A DNA stretch of 64,000 bases from positions 1 through 64,000 of the forward strand of contig JBFGAX010000007.1 of assembly GCA_041567895.1 (NCBI GenBank), read 5' to 3'. Position numbers and translations under genes: made by a program. Source of the stretch: JABDOU01 sp041567895. Lineage in GTDB: Bacteria; Actinomycetota; Acidimicrobiia; Spongiisociales; SHLN01. Under the pieces are notes generated by a model. That model worked only from the letters and a program-made list of their open reading frames with translations, searched no databases and was not told where the DNA came from. Shown here in pieces: positions 25,176-32,682 of this stretch. The stretch's first letter is position 1, and each line of letters opens with the position of its first letter.

Positions 25176-26723
25176 CTAGAGCAATGCCTGCAGGGCGTTG
25201 AAAAATGCGGTGGCCATCTTCCGGTCTCCGACGTCGTTTGGATGCAATCCATCCGATAGATCCCCGCCATATATCTGACCGTTGAGCGGCACCAACTCGA
25301 CTGGCGATTCGGATGTCGTTTCAGCTATAGCCAGACCCATGAGCGCTTGGTTCATCTCATCGACACGTGAAGGGAAGTCCTGGTTGCCCGTACACACGAC
25401 GCCCTGGAAACACGGAAGCAGTTCGCCGAGCAGGACGATGACGTCCGGGTTTGCCGCCCGCAGGTTGGCGATGATGCCGGAGATGTCGGCCATGGCCGCG
25501 GGCGGATCGTACGGATAGGGGTTGTTGGGATCGCCGGGGGGTGAGGGCGCTCCCCAGATGTCGTTGACCCCGATGTGGATGATGGCCACGTCGGGCTTAA
25601 GAGCCGATATGGCATTCTCGGATTCGTACTGGAGCTGCGCGGTCTTGGCTCCTGACCGTGCCTGGTGGTCCTGATCGAAGTTCGGATCGGCGTAGCTGCC
25701 ATTGCCGGGGGTGGTGAAGGACCCGACAAAATCCACCGCATGGCCCGCGGAGTTGAGATCGTGCCACAGGTAGAAACGATAGGTGTTTCCGTTGTACCCG
25801 CCCTGGTTGGACGTGTAGCCCTCGGTGATCGAGTCCCCGAGCGGCATGAGCGTGAACGGTGCAGCCGGAATCGTGGTAGTCGTGGTAGTCGTGGTTGTCG
25901 TGGTTGTCGTTGTGGTCGTTGTCGTCGTGGCCGCTACGGCTTCGATACGACCCGACAGCGGCATGAAGTTGCCCGACATGAAGGGCACCTCGAGGTCGGC
26001 TGCGCCCTGTTCGTTTTCGTAGGAGAGGTAGAAGACTCCGTCTGTGGGTCGGAAGATGCCGACCGAATCGTCGCCGTCGCCGTCCCAGTCGCCGGCAAGT
26101 ATCCGGTCCGAAGGATCGCCGTAATAGAAGGAGTATTCGGCGACCCCCGAATCGAGACTGTTCCGGAAGTATGCGAAGCCGCTCGTATCGCGATAGAGGC
26201 CAATCGAATCGACGCCGTCACCGTCGAAGTCGCCTGCAAAGGGACGGTCACCGGGGTTACCGAAGTCGAAGGAGAACTCAGCGGTAACCGTGCCGAGCCG
26301 ATTCGCCACGTAGACCTTGCCGGCCCGATAAATAGATAACGTGTCGCATCCGTCGTCGTTCCAATCCCCCACCAGCGGAATGTCACCGCCGAGGCCGTAA
26401 TAGAACTCCCGGTCGGCCACACCAAACGAGTTGGTTTCGCGCAGGTACACGAAGCCATTCGAGGGCCGGAACATGCCGACCGTTGCAACCCCGTCGCAGT
26501 CCCAATCGCCCAGGAGTGGCGTGTCGCCCGGATTGCCGTAGTAAAACGAATGCAAGCTGCCGTCGGCGTGTCGGATTGTCCACTGCCCGGTTGCCACATT
26601 GAAGAGAGCAATCTGATCGTCCGGCCCCGAAGCGCGCGCTGGCTCCTGTCCGTTCATCATGGATATGAGGGCTGCAGCCAACAGCGCCACTACCGCTGCC
26701 AGCCCCGCCAATCGCTGTCTCAT
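25176..26723 (-). CDS. Secreted beta-repeat protein with SGNH/GDSL hydrolase domain
   Basis: 515 aa. A signal peptide (1-32) is followed by five repeats of about 45 residues with GDWDCDG and GDFDGDG motifs (36-270), a run of about 19 Thr (274-292) and a C-terminal SGNH hydrolase with block I GDSITEG, block III GVNDIW and block V DGLHPND supplying Ser, Asn, Asp and His. The enzyme is probably an extracellular esterase or deacetylase acting on a polymer. The repeat module is homologous to that of the gene at 1-1529. ATG 26723 has GGGAGA 4 nt upstream; ATG 26747 is an alternative. Confidence 0.9.
   Translation of the reverse strand: MRQRLAGLAAVVALLAAALISMMNGQEPARASGPDDQIALFNVATGQWTIRHADGSLHSFYYGNPGDTPLLGDWDCDGVATVGMFRPSNGFVYLRETNSFGVADREFYYGLGGDIPLVGDWNDDGCDTLSIYRAGKVYVANRLGTVTAEFSFDFGNPGDRPFAGDFDGDGVDSIGLYRDTSGFAYFRNSLDSGVAEYSFYYGDPSDRILAGDWDGDGDDSVGIFRPTDGVFYLSYENEQGAADLEVPFMSGNFMPLSGRIEAVAATTTTTTTTTTTTTTTTTTTIPAAPFTLMPLGDSITEGYTSNQGGYNGNTYRFYLWHDLNSAGHAVDFVGSFTTPGNGSYADPNFDQDHQARSGAKTAQLQYESENAISALKPDVAIIHIGVNDIWGAPSPPGDPNNPYPYDPPAAMADISGIIANLRAANPDVIVLLGELLPCFQGVVCTGNQDFPSRVDEMNQALMGLAIAETTSESPVELVPLNGQIYGGDLSDGLHPNDVGDRKMATAFFNALQALL
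25866..25934. repeat. Low-complexity GTCGTGGTT-type repeat encoding the poly-Thr linker
   Basis: About 20 tandem triplets that read ACN (Thr) on the minus strand separate the repeat module from the SGNH domain. Such a tract is prone to length change and its product is a likely O-glycosylated spacer. Confidence 0.85.
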
Positions 26724-26790
26724 TGGTCTCCCGGTGCGTACCCGCATCAACGTACTGGCTGCAGCCCGCCGGGGGGATGAGTTGGCGGCC

Positions 26791-27345
26791 CTATTTTCTG
26801 GAAGCGGCAATCACCCCATCTTCGGTAACGAGGTGACTCACAGGTACATCATGTGCCTCGTGCGGAAGCGAAAGCACGATCCGCTCTTGAGGCACGACCC
26901 CCACGGTATAGGTGTCCGGCTCCATTCGAACCAGCAACTGGTCGTAGTAGCCCGCACCCCACCCAAGCCGGTTTCCTCTGCGATCGAACGCCAGCCCTGG
27001 CACGAGCACAACATCGATCATGGAAGGTTCAATCTCGTCGGCATCAGCAGCAGGTTGCATGTATCCAAAGCGGTGCCGCTCCATCGGTACATCAGCCGGG
27101 TGAATCGTCAGTGGACCCTTGAGGGGGGTTCGGGTTGTCGCAAACGAGGAATTGACAAGCCCGTCCATGAGCCCGGTGACGTCCGGCTCACCCTTCAGCG
27201 GCATGTACAGGAGTATCCAGGAGGCTTCCCGGATCGGAGCCCACGAGGCGAGATGCCGCACCATGTGCCTCGATACGATCGAGGCGTCGGCGCCGAGGAT
27301 GAGCTCTTTTGCCCAGGCGCGCCATTCCTCTTTGGAGGAGTTCAT
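26791..27345 (-). CDS. 5-formyltetrahydrofolate cyclo-ligase
   Basis: 184 aa, family length. It converts 5-formyl-THF to 5,10-methenyl-THF with ATP. The hallmark block VPGLAFDRRGNRLGWGAGYYD near residue 118-138 contains the phosphate-binding GxGxGYYD motif, and the early LLYMPLKGEPDV region fits the folate site. Its start overlaps the SDR gene stop by 4 bp (27342-27345), so they are cotranscribed. The partner's role in folate metabolism is not obvious. Confidence 0.93.
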   Translation of the reverse strand: MNSSKEEWRAWAKELILGADASIVSRHMVRHLASWAPIREASWILLYMPLKGEPDVTGLMDGLVNSSFATTRTPLKGPLTIHPADVPMERHRFGYMQPAADADEIEPSMIDVVLVPGLAFDRRGNRLGWGAGYYDQLLVRMEPDTYTVGVVPQERIVLSLPHEAHDVPVSHLVTEDGVIAASRK

Positions 27346-28253
27346 CTCGAGAGCTTTGGCACGATCTTGGAGAATTCGTCCGCGCTGGTCTCGGGTATCA
27401 CGAACCCATCGGTCGATCTGATCTCGGCGACGTTGCTCTCGATATCTGTAACCGTGATGGGACCTTCCGAGAGGGGCTTGGTGTAGCCCTGGGTCAAGCC
27501 GATGAACACCCGACTCACGGTTCCCCCACCCACCGACCAGATCTCGCCGGTGAGCTCACAATCTTCAGACGCCAGATACGCCACCGCCGGCGACACCTGA
27601 GAAGGCCCGAACGCATCCCGGAAACCATCAATACCGGCAAGGAGACCCTCGGTCATGCGCGTCGTGGCAATCGGCGCAACCGCGTTTGCCTTGATGTTGT
27701 ACCTGGCGCCTTCGATCGCCAGCACGTTCGTCATACCGATGAGACCCGCCTTCGCGGCGCCGTAATTGGTCTGACCGAAGTTGCCGAACAGGCCGGAGCC
27801 GGACGTGGTAACGACGACCCGTCCATACGCCTGCTCCTTCATGTGCCCGAATGCCGCCATGGTCACGTAGAACGCACCTCTGAGATGAACGTCGAGCACG
27901 AGCTCGACCTCCCGCGGACTCATCTTGGCAAACGATTTGTCACGGAGGATGCCGGCATTGTTGATCACGACATCGATGCGGCCGAATTCGTCGAGAGCCT
28001 TTTGAACAATGGCTCTGCCGCCTTCGGGCGTTGCGACCGACGAATATTCGGCGACCGCCGCTCCCCCGGCCTCGACGATGTCTGCGACGACTTCGTCTGC
28101 TGCGGCCGAGCCTGCCCCCGTCCCATCAACCGCCCCGCCCAGATCGTTGACAACCACCGCGGCTCCCAGTTCGGCGAGAAGGAGTGCGTGCTGCTTGCCG
28201 AGACCGCCTCCTGCGCCCGTCACTATGGCAACCCGATTCTTGAAATCAATCAT
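27342..28253 (-). CDS. Short-chain dehydrogenase, 3-hydroxyacyl-CoA dehydrogenase (MFE-2)-like
   Basis: 303 aa. The Rossmann motif TGAGGGLGK, NNAG, catalytic YGAAK and the insertion NDLGGAVDGTGAGSAAADEVV are characteristic of the SDR subgroup resembling the dehydrogenase part of peroxisomal multifunctional enzyme type 2, which oxidises (3R)-hydroxyacyl-CoA. The C-terminal 60 residues extend past the usual SDR core. ATG 28253 is preceded on the minus strand by TAGCCT and 6 nt and is probably leaderless; a TTG one codon earlier is possible. It is coupled to the folate cyclo-ligase gene. Confidence 0.85.
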   Translation of the reverse strand: MIDFKNRVAIVTGAGGGLGKQHALLLAELGAAVVVNDLGGAVDGTGAGSAAADEVVADIVEAGGAAVAEYSSVATPEGGRAIVQKALDEFGRIDVVINNAGILRDKSFAKMSPREVELVLDVHLRGAFYVTMAAFGHMKEQAYGRVVVTTSGSGLFGNFGQTNYGAAKAGLIGMTNVLAIEGARYNIKANAVAPIATTRMTEGLLAGIDGFRDAFGPSQVSPAVAYLASEDCELTGEIWSVGGGTVSRVFIGLTQGYTKPLSEGPITVTDIESNVAEIRSTDGFVIPETSADEFSKIVPKLSR

Positions 28254-28304
28254 CAAAAAAGGCTACCCCCGGGCCTTCGAGACACAGCGTCTGAAAACCC
28301 GGGG
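28254..28304 (-). terminator. Hairpin and T-run terminator merged with the next gene's promoter
   Basis: Arms CCCCCGGG (28266-28273) and CCCGGGGG (28297-28304) pair around an inner AGAC/GTCT stem. Downstream on the minus strand come TAGCCT and TTTTTG. The T-run ends the DUF4349 message, while TAGCCT (28265 to 28260) is the -10 of the leaderless SDR gene starting at 28253. Confidence 0.65.
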
Positions 28305-28314
28305 GCACCCCGGT

Positions 28315-29688
28315 CTAGGCGTCGACCAACTCTTCGACGTCACCTTCGACGTCGGCGTCGGGCACGGGAGAACCGGCCTCGTCGGTGCGACGTGGCCAAC
28401 GACGCCAGACCAACCAGATCACCAGCGCGAGGCCGAGGAACGGTAGAGCTGCGCCGAGCAGAAGGACTGCGTACAACATCACGGCCACGAACACCTCGAG
28501 GCTCGCCGCCAGGCCATCCATGAAGGTCGGAATACCTTCTGGCTCGAACGTTGTGATGATTCCGGAGTCGGTGTCGCCAACCGTGCGCCCTCCGATCGGT
28601 TCACCCTCATCATCAACCGGCGTCGCCGAAACGTTCGTATTGAACCTGATGTTTTCGGAGGCAATCATCTCGTGAGCGACGACAAATGACTCGCCTGGTT
28701 CGAGAGGTGCGGTCGGGTCTCCACTCACGAGGGTCAGCTCGTCGAGCTCGATATCGAGCGTCGCATCGATCAGCTCGACGTTCGAGAGCGTGGTATCGCC
28801 GGTGTTCATTATTTCGTAGCAAATGGTGACTGGAGTCTCCTGCTCGATGCGGAACAACTCACCGCCCGGGCATGACACCCCGGTGTTGTGTCCTTCGTAG
28901 TGCGTGACGAAAAGGTCGATCGATGGAGCGCTGTTCTTCTGCACGATGCTCAGTACGATCGTGGCCAGCGCAACCTGGTCCTCGAGTGTGCGAAGCTGTC
29001 CCCGCAAGGTCTCGAGCTGGGTCTCACGCTCGAGAAGCTGCTTTTCGAGCGTGGCGATTGTGTTGATGTCCGACGCCTCGGCCAGGAACGCTTGCAATCT
29101 CGTCACGCTCGCCTGTGCTGTGACGATCCGGCTTTCAAGATCCACGATCCGCTCGGTTACGTCGTCCGCAGTAATGCTCTGGCTCCTGATCTCACCAATC
29201 GAACCCAACCGATCAAGCGCTTCCTGGAAATCCTCCGGGAACACTTTGAAGGTCAGGGTGCTCGTGGCATTTGCTCCACCTTGAGACTGCTGGCCGAACA
29301 AGAAGCCACCGAGGCTCTGGATCAAGCGCGATGCCTCGCGGCTGGCTTCGGCCACATCGGCTGCCGACATCTGCAGCTGCGCGAAGTAGATGATGTCGCG
29401 CCCGATGACGTCAGTTTGAAACACGGCAGGCTCAACCCCACCGTCTCCCGAGAATTCGTCGCCCGTGGGTGCCTCCGGCGAATCCTGTGCATTCTCGCCT
29501 TCGCCGGTGTCTCCGACAGCCGACCGGTTCAAGATAGTGGCCGCATTCGCGTCGTACGAAAACGATTCCGTTGGAGCCATTTCCGCGTCGGTGCTCGATT
29601 CGTCGCCGGCCGCGCACGCCGCCGCCACCATCGCGAAGGCCAACAGCAAAGCTATGAGCCGCCTCAGGTCGGGAACTGTTCTCTTCAT
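28315..29688 (-). CDS. DUF4349 lipoprotein with C-terminal membrane anchor
   Basis: 457 aa. A lipoprotein leader ends LAFAMVAAAC. Residues about 95-270 are the DUF4349 domain: RDIIYFAQLQMSAADVAEA, LGGFLFGQQSQGG and a long coiled coil around DVTERIVDLESRI and LEKQLLERETQLETLRG. Residues 280-390 resemble a CARDB/DUF11-like beta domain (ICYEIMNTGDTTLSNVEL), here an insertion unusual for the family. A transmembrane segment near 410-435 is followed by RRWPRR. The function is unknown. GGAG precedes ATG 29688 by 6 nt. It is divergent from the LuxR-type gene across a 266-bp region of phased repeats. Confidence 0.85.
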   Translation of the reverse strand: MKRTVPDLRRLIALLLAFAMVAAACAAGDESSTDAEMAPTESFSYDANAATILNRSAVGDTGEGENAQDSPEAPTGDEFSGDGGVEPAVFQTDVIGRDIIYFAQLQMSAADVAEASREASRLIQSLGGFLFGQQSQGGANATSTLTFKVFPEDFQEALDRLGSIGEIRSQSITADDVTERIVDLESRIVTAQASVTRLQAFLAEASDINTIATLEKQLLERETQLETLRGQLRTLEDQVALATIVLSIVQKNSAPSIDLFVTHYEGHNTGVSCPGGELFRIEQETPVTICYEIMNTGDTTLSNVELIDATLDIELDELTLVSGDPTAPLEPGESFVVAHEMIASENIRFNTNVSATPVDDEGEPIGGRTVGDTDSGIITTFEPEGIPTFMDGLAASLEVFVAVMLYAVLLLGAALPFLGLALVIWLVWRRWPRRTDEAGSPVPDADVEGDVEELVDA

Positions 29689-29762
29689 CTGTTACTCCAT
29701 TGTGTTTGATCGACCGTGGCGGCCTCTGTGTTTACGTCGTTGGTGTGACGGCGGCTATCCCT

Positions 29763-29813
29763 CGCGAAGTTCCCCGCCGGATACGCGAAGTTCTCCCGTA
29801 TCTCGCGAAGTCC
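29763..29813. promoter_or_regulatory. Three phased direct repeats CGCGAAGTTC in a divergent intergenic region
   Basis: CGCGAAGTTC occurs at 29763 and 29784 and as CGCGAAGTCC at 29804, spaced 21 and 20 bp, that is two helical turns. A degenerate fourth copy begins CGAAAAA at 29815. The array lies between the DUF4349 lipoprotein and the LuxR-type regulator genes and is a candidate binding site for that regulator. The remaining 266-bp gap shows a TAATCT box near 29868 and no coding frame. Confidence 0.6.
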
Positions 29814-29954
29814 TGCGAAAAATGTGGATTAAAGCGACTTTGAGTGGCGCGTTCCACGAGTGTTCGTTAATCTCATCACTGGGACAACACAATCAAAAGG
29901 TGCCGATGTTGATCGGCGTCACCGGGACATGGCGGGAAGGTTCGAGGTGGGTTG

Positions 29955-30641
29955 GTGGTAACGGGAAACGGCGTCGGGAGCGCCAACGGTGCACGGCAGC
30001 ACCGTGTGCTGCTCGTGGGTCAGGAACGGCTCGTGATGGACGCTTTGCGGGTGGCTCTGCAATCCAATCGGATGAACGTCGTCTCGACGTCCGGAGCCGA
30101 AGCAACCGAGGTCATGAAGAGCGTCGCCTCCGTTCGACCTGAAATCGTGATCATCGGAGATCGACACGATCGTCCGCACCTCATCGAAAAACTCGCAGCG
30201 CTCGATACCAAAGTTCTCGTGATCTGTCCGGACAACCGGGTGGTGGAAGCGAGATGCATCGTCGCCGGGGCGGCGGCCATTCTCAACATGGGCCAGCCCT
30301 ACAACGAACTCCTGCAAACGATCGACGACATACTCGCCGGCAAGGTGCTCGTGAGCAAGGCCTATCTGCAGGAAATGCAGCTGGTCATGCGGGAAATGAG
30401 GCAGATCGAACGGGATCGACGCAAGAAGTACGAGCGTCTCACGCTTCGTGAAATGGCGATCCTGGCCGAGATCTCGTCGGGACGCAGCGCAACAGAAATC
30501 GCCGAATCTTCCTATACCTCGGTCAATACCGTGCGCAGCCACATCAAATCGGTTCTGCAGAAACTCGAGGTGAACTCACAGGTGCAGGCGGTGGCGATGG
30601 CCCACCAAAACGGTTGGCTCACCGAGCCGCTCCCGGCCTAG
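29955..30641 (+). CDS. NarL/FixJ-type (LuxR HTH) regulator with degenerate receiver
   Basis: 228 aa. Residues about 15-135 have a receiver-like fold (HRVLLVGQERLVMDALRVAL), but the phospho-acceptor strand reads IVIIGDRHD, putting Gly where the catalytic Asp normally lies, and the acidic pair after strand one is replaced by GQE. Phosphorylation is therefore doubtful. The C-terminal LuxR HTH is intact: LTLREMAILAEISSGRSATEIAE and SVNTVRSHIKSVLQKLEV. GTG 29955 follows AGGTGG; TTG 29952 is possible. It converges on the Tad operon's last gene, and the phased repeats upstream suggest autoregulation or control of the divergent lipoprotein. Confidence 0.87.
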   Translation: MVTGNGVGSANGARQHRVLLVGQERLVMDALRVALQSNRMNVVSTSGAEATEVMKSVASVRPEIVIIGDRHDRPHLIEKLAALDTKVLVICPDNRVVEARCIVAGAAAILNMGQPYNELLQTIDDILAGKVLVSKAYLQEMQLVMREMRQIERDRRKKYERLTLREMAILAEISSGRSATEIAESSYTSVNTVRSHIKSVLQKLEVNSQVQAVAMAHQNGWLTEPLPA

Positions 30642-30764
30642 TTCGAGCGTCTCCACGACCGCCTAGATCACTTCTGATCCGCGCCTCTACTCGACGTTGC
30701 GCAGATGACCGAGCAACGCAGTCTCGCGAGAGCAGCGTGACCTACGTTACGGGAGGCGAGACCT

Positions 30765-31757
30765 CTAGTCCTTGTAGAACAGGTCGTCGATGAGCTTTTC
30801 TTCGATGAACTTCCCATACGGGTCGAAGCGGAAGTGTGGCAGGTCCTTGATGAACTCGATGTCGAAACCCGATTGACCGTGTCGGTTCTTCTCAATGCTG
30901 AGAACCATCATCCTGCGATAGGACTCATAGGAGAGCGAATCCGAGGTGTGTCGCTTGGAAACAGCCAGATGCTTTTCGTTCAACATCATCACCCGGTCGG
31001 CTTCATAAGCCAATCCGCCCGCACCGCGAAGGTGATATGGCCGGAGGCGGCGAGCCTGTAGTCCGACCTGCTCGGCTGCTGCGATGGCAACCACCGAGAT
31101 GTCGTTGGCAAGCGCCAGTTCCTTCAACGACTCTGCCTGACGGATCGAACGCTCATCGTCACTCCAATCGCCGTTGATCGGCATCTTCTGGAGATAGTCG
31201 ACAAACACCACGGAGCCCGATCCGAGATCCTCGGCAAATGAGCGAATGTCGTCGATGCCGGTATCGATGCTCGAAGCGCGAACGAGTTTCAGGTTATGTC
31301 CGTACCGGGCCATCTCTCCGACCGCATACTGCACCAGACTGTTCTCCCCGTACTCCTGGTTGAGACTCCGTTGTCCCAACAGGATTTCGTGGAGGATCTC
31401 CTGGGCATCGGCAGACGCAGACGCAGACACGCCTTCGGCAAACCCCATTTCGAGCGCCATGAGTCGGCCGGCCAGGCTGGCCTCATCATGTTCGTAGCAC
31501 ACGTACACGACCTGATATCCCGCCCGGGCCAGGTTTCGAGCCATCTGCAAAGTGAAGACGGTCTTTCCGACTCCAGGCACACCGCCGATGAGCGTGAGAT
31601 CGCGAGTCTGGAGACCACCGGCCAGCGCCTCGTCGAGTGGATGAAACCCGGTCGGCATGCTGCTGACGGTCTGGATATCGTCCATGCCGGTGACCACGTC
31701 GGCAAGCACGACCGGTTGCCCGGTGTTCACGTTGGTGGGGTCGATCACGCTCGTCAT
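30765..31757 (-). CDS. DnaB-helicase C-terminal-domain-like ATPase at the end of the Tad operon
   Basis: 330 aa. It consists of a DnaB/RadA-type RecA core without a DnaB N-terminal domain: Walker A GGVPGVGKT (58-66), catalytic Glu in YEHDE (around 89), Walker B VVFVDYLQKM (Asp187), AAEQVG in motif H3 and LRGAGGLAYEADRVMML in motif H4. Its start overlaps tadC by 4 bp, so it is translationally coupled to the pilus genes. A role in pilus dynamics, conjugation-like DNA handling or regulation is only inference. No standalone replicative helicase context (rplI, radA) is present. Confidence 0.85.
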   Translation of the reverse strand: MTSVIDPTNVNTGQPVVLADVVTGMDDIQTVSSMPTGFHPLDEALAGGLQTRDLTLIGGVPGVGKTVFTLQMARNLARAGYQVVYVCYEHDEASLAGRLMALEMGFAEGVSASASADAQEILHEILLGQRSLNQEYGENSLVQYAVGEMARYGHNLKLVRASSIDTGIDDIRSFAEDLGSGSVVFVDYLQKMPINGDWSDDERSIRQAESLKELALANDISVVAIAAAEQVGLQARRLRPYHLRGAGGLAYEADRVMMLNEKHLAVSKRHTSDSLSYESYRRMMVLSIEKNRHGQSGFDIEFIKDLPHFRFDPYGKFIEEKLIDDLFYKD

Positions 31758-32671
31758 CCTCCCAACCTCGGTGTGAGATCACGGAAAATGCGGATGACCG
31801 CCGGGCCCAACAGGATGATGAACATCGCTGGAAAGATTCCGAAGGCGAGCGGGAATATCAGCAGGACCGGAAGCTTGAGGGCTCTTTCCTCTGCGCGGCT
31901 TCGCCGTTTGTCCCGAAGCTCGGCAGATTGAACCCGAAGAACCTGGGCGATCGGCAATCCGTAATTCTCCGACTGAATGATCGCAAAAACAAAACTGCGA
32001 AGATCGTCTACATCGGTCCGGTCTGCAAGGTTGCGGAGTGCTTCAGTCCGCGGAACCCCTAGCTGCATCTCTCTCAGAAACCGGAGCAGTTCATGCGCCA
32101 TTGGACCGTCGCCGGCAGATGCAACTCTGTCCACTGCCCCCTCGAAACCCATGCCGGCTTCGACGGCCATCGTCACCTGGTCCAGAGTGTCGGGTAGCTC
32201 TCTCAGAATATCGGCTTGTCGCTTGTCGGCGCGGTTCGAGATCACCGCATTTGGGAGAAAGTAACCGATAAAGACGAGAACCGGCACCAGCAAGATCGCA
32301 TAGGGAGCGGATCGCAGCGGACCGAGACCCAGCAGTAGCAGGCCTGTGGCAAGGAAAAACTTCAGGAGCAGCACCCGATCCACGGACCATGTATGCGTCA
32401 AGCCTGCCAACTCGATCTTGCGTTCTAGCTTCTCGATGCGTCCGATCGGACTCATTTCCCTCAAGCGAAAAGCAAGCGTTCGGAGGCCCGGATTGACAAG
32501 ACGCTGGCCAGCTCCTTGCTCGAGAATCAACTGACGCATGTCGGCTAATTGCCTCCCGTCGGGAGCCAACTCCAGCGTATTGGCCTGATGTCGGGACGAC
32601 GCCACCGAATACCACAAAAGCGGGACAGACAGCGCAACAGCTGCTGCTGCCAGTATTACTTCGATTGACAT
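31754..32671 (-). CDS. tadC: Tad pilus inner-membrane platform protein TadC
   Basis: 305 aa, type II secretion F family. Predicted membrane segments lie at the N-terminus (VILAAAAVALSVPLLWYS), around 105-150 and at the C-terminus; the conserved cytoplasmic block RRELPDTLDQVTMAVEAGMGFEGAVDRV-like sequence starting at LRELPDTL is present. Together with TadB it forms the platform on which the CpaF ATPase drives pilin polymerisation. ATG 32671 is chosen for AAGGG 6 nt upstream. It follows the vWA-TadB gene by 11 bp and overlaps the ATPase gene by 4 bp. Confidence 0.92.
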   Translation of the reverse strand: MSIEVILAAAAVALSVPLLWYSVASSRHQANTLELAPDGRQLADMRQLILEQGAGQRLVNPGLRTLAFRLREMSPIGRIEKLERKIELAGLTHTWSVDRVLLLKFFLATGLLLLGLGPLRSAPYAILLVPVLVFIGYFLPNAVISNRADKRQADILRELPDTLDQVTMAVEAGMGFEGAVDRVASAGDGPMAHELLRFLREMQLGVPRTEALRNLADRTDVDDLRSFVFAIIQSENYGLPIAQVLRVQSAELRDKRRSRAEERALKLPVLLIFPLAFGIFPAMFIILLGPAVIRIFRDLTPRLGG

Positions 32672-32682
32672 AGTCATCCCTT

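Noticed and set aside
25866..25934. CRISPR-like array
   Set aside because: It is a triplet-based low-complexity tract encoding threonine, without spacers.
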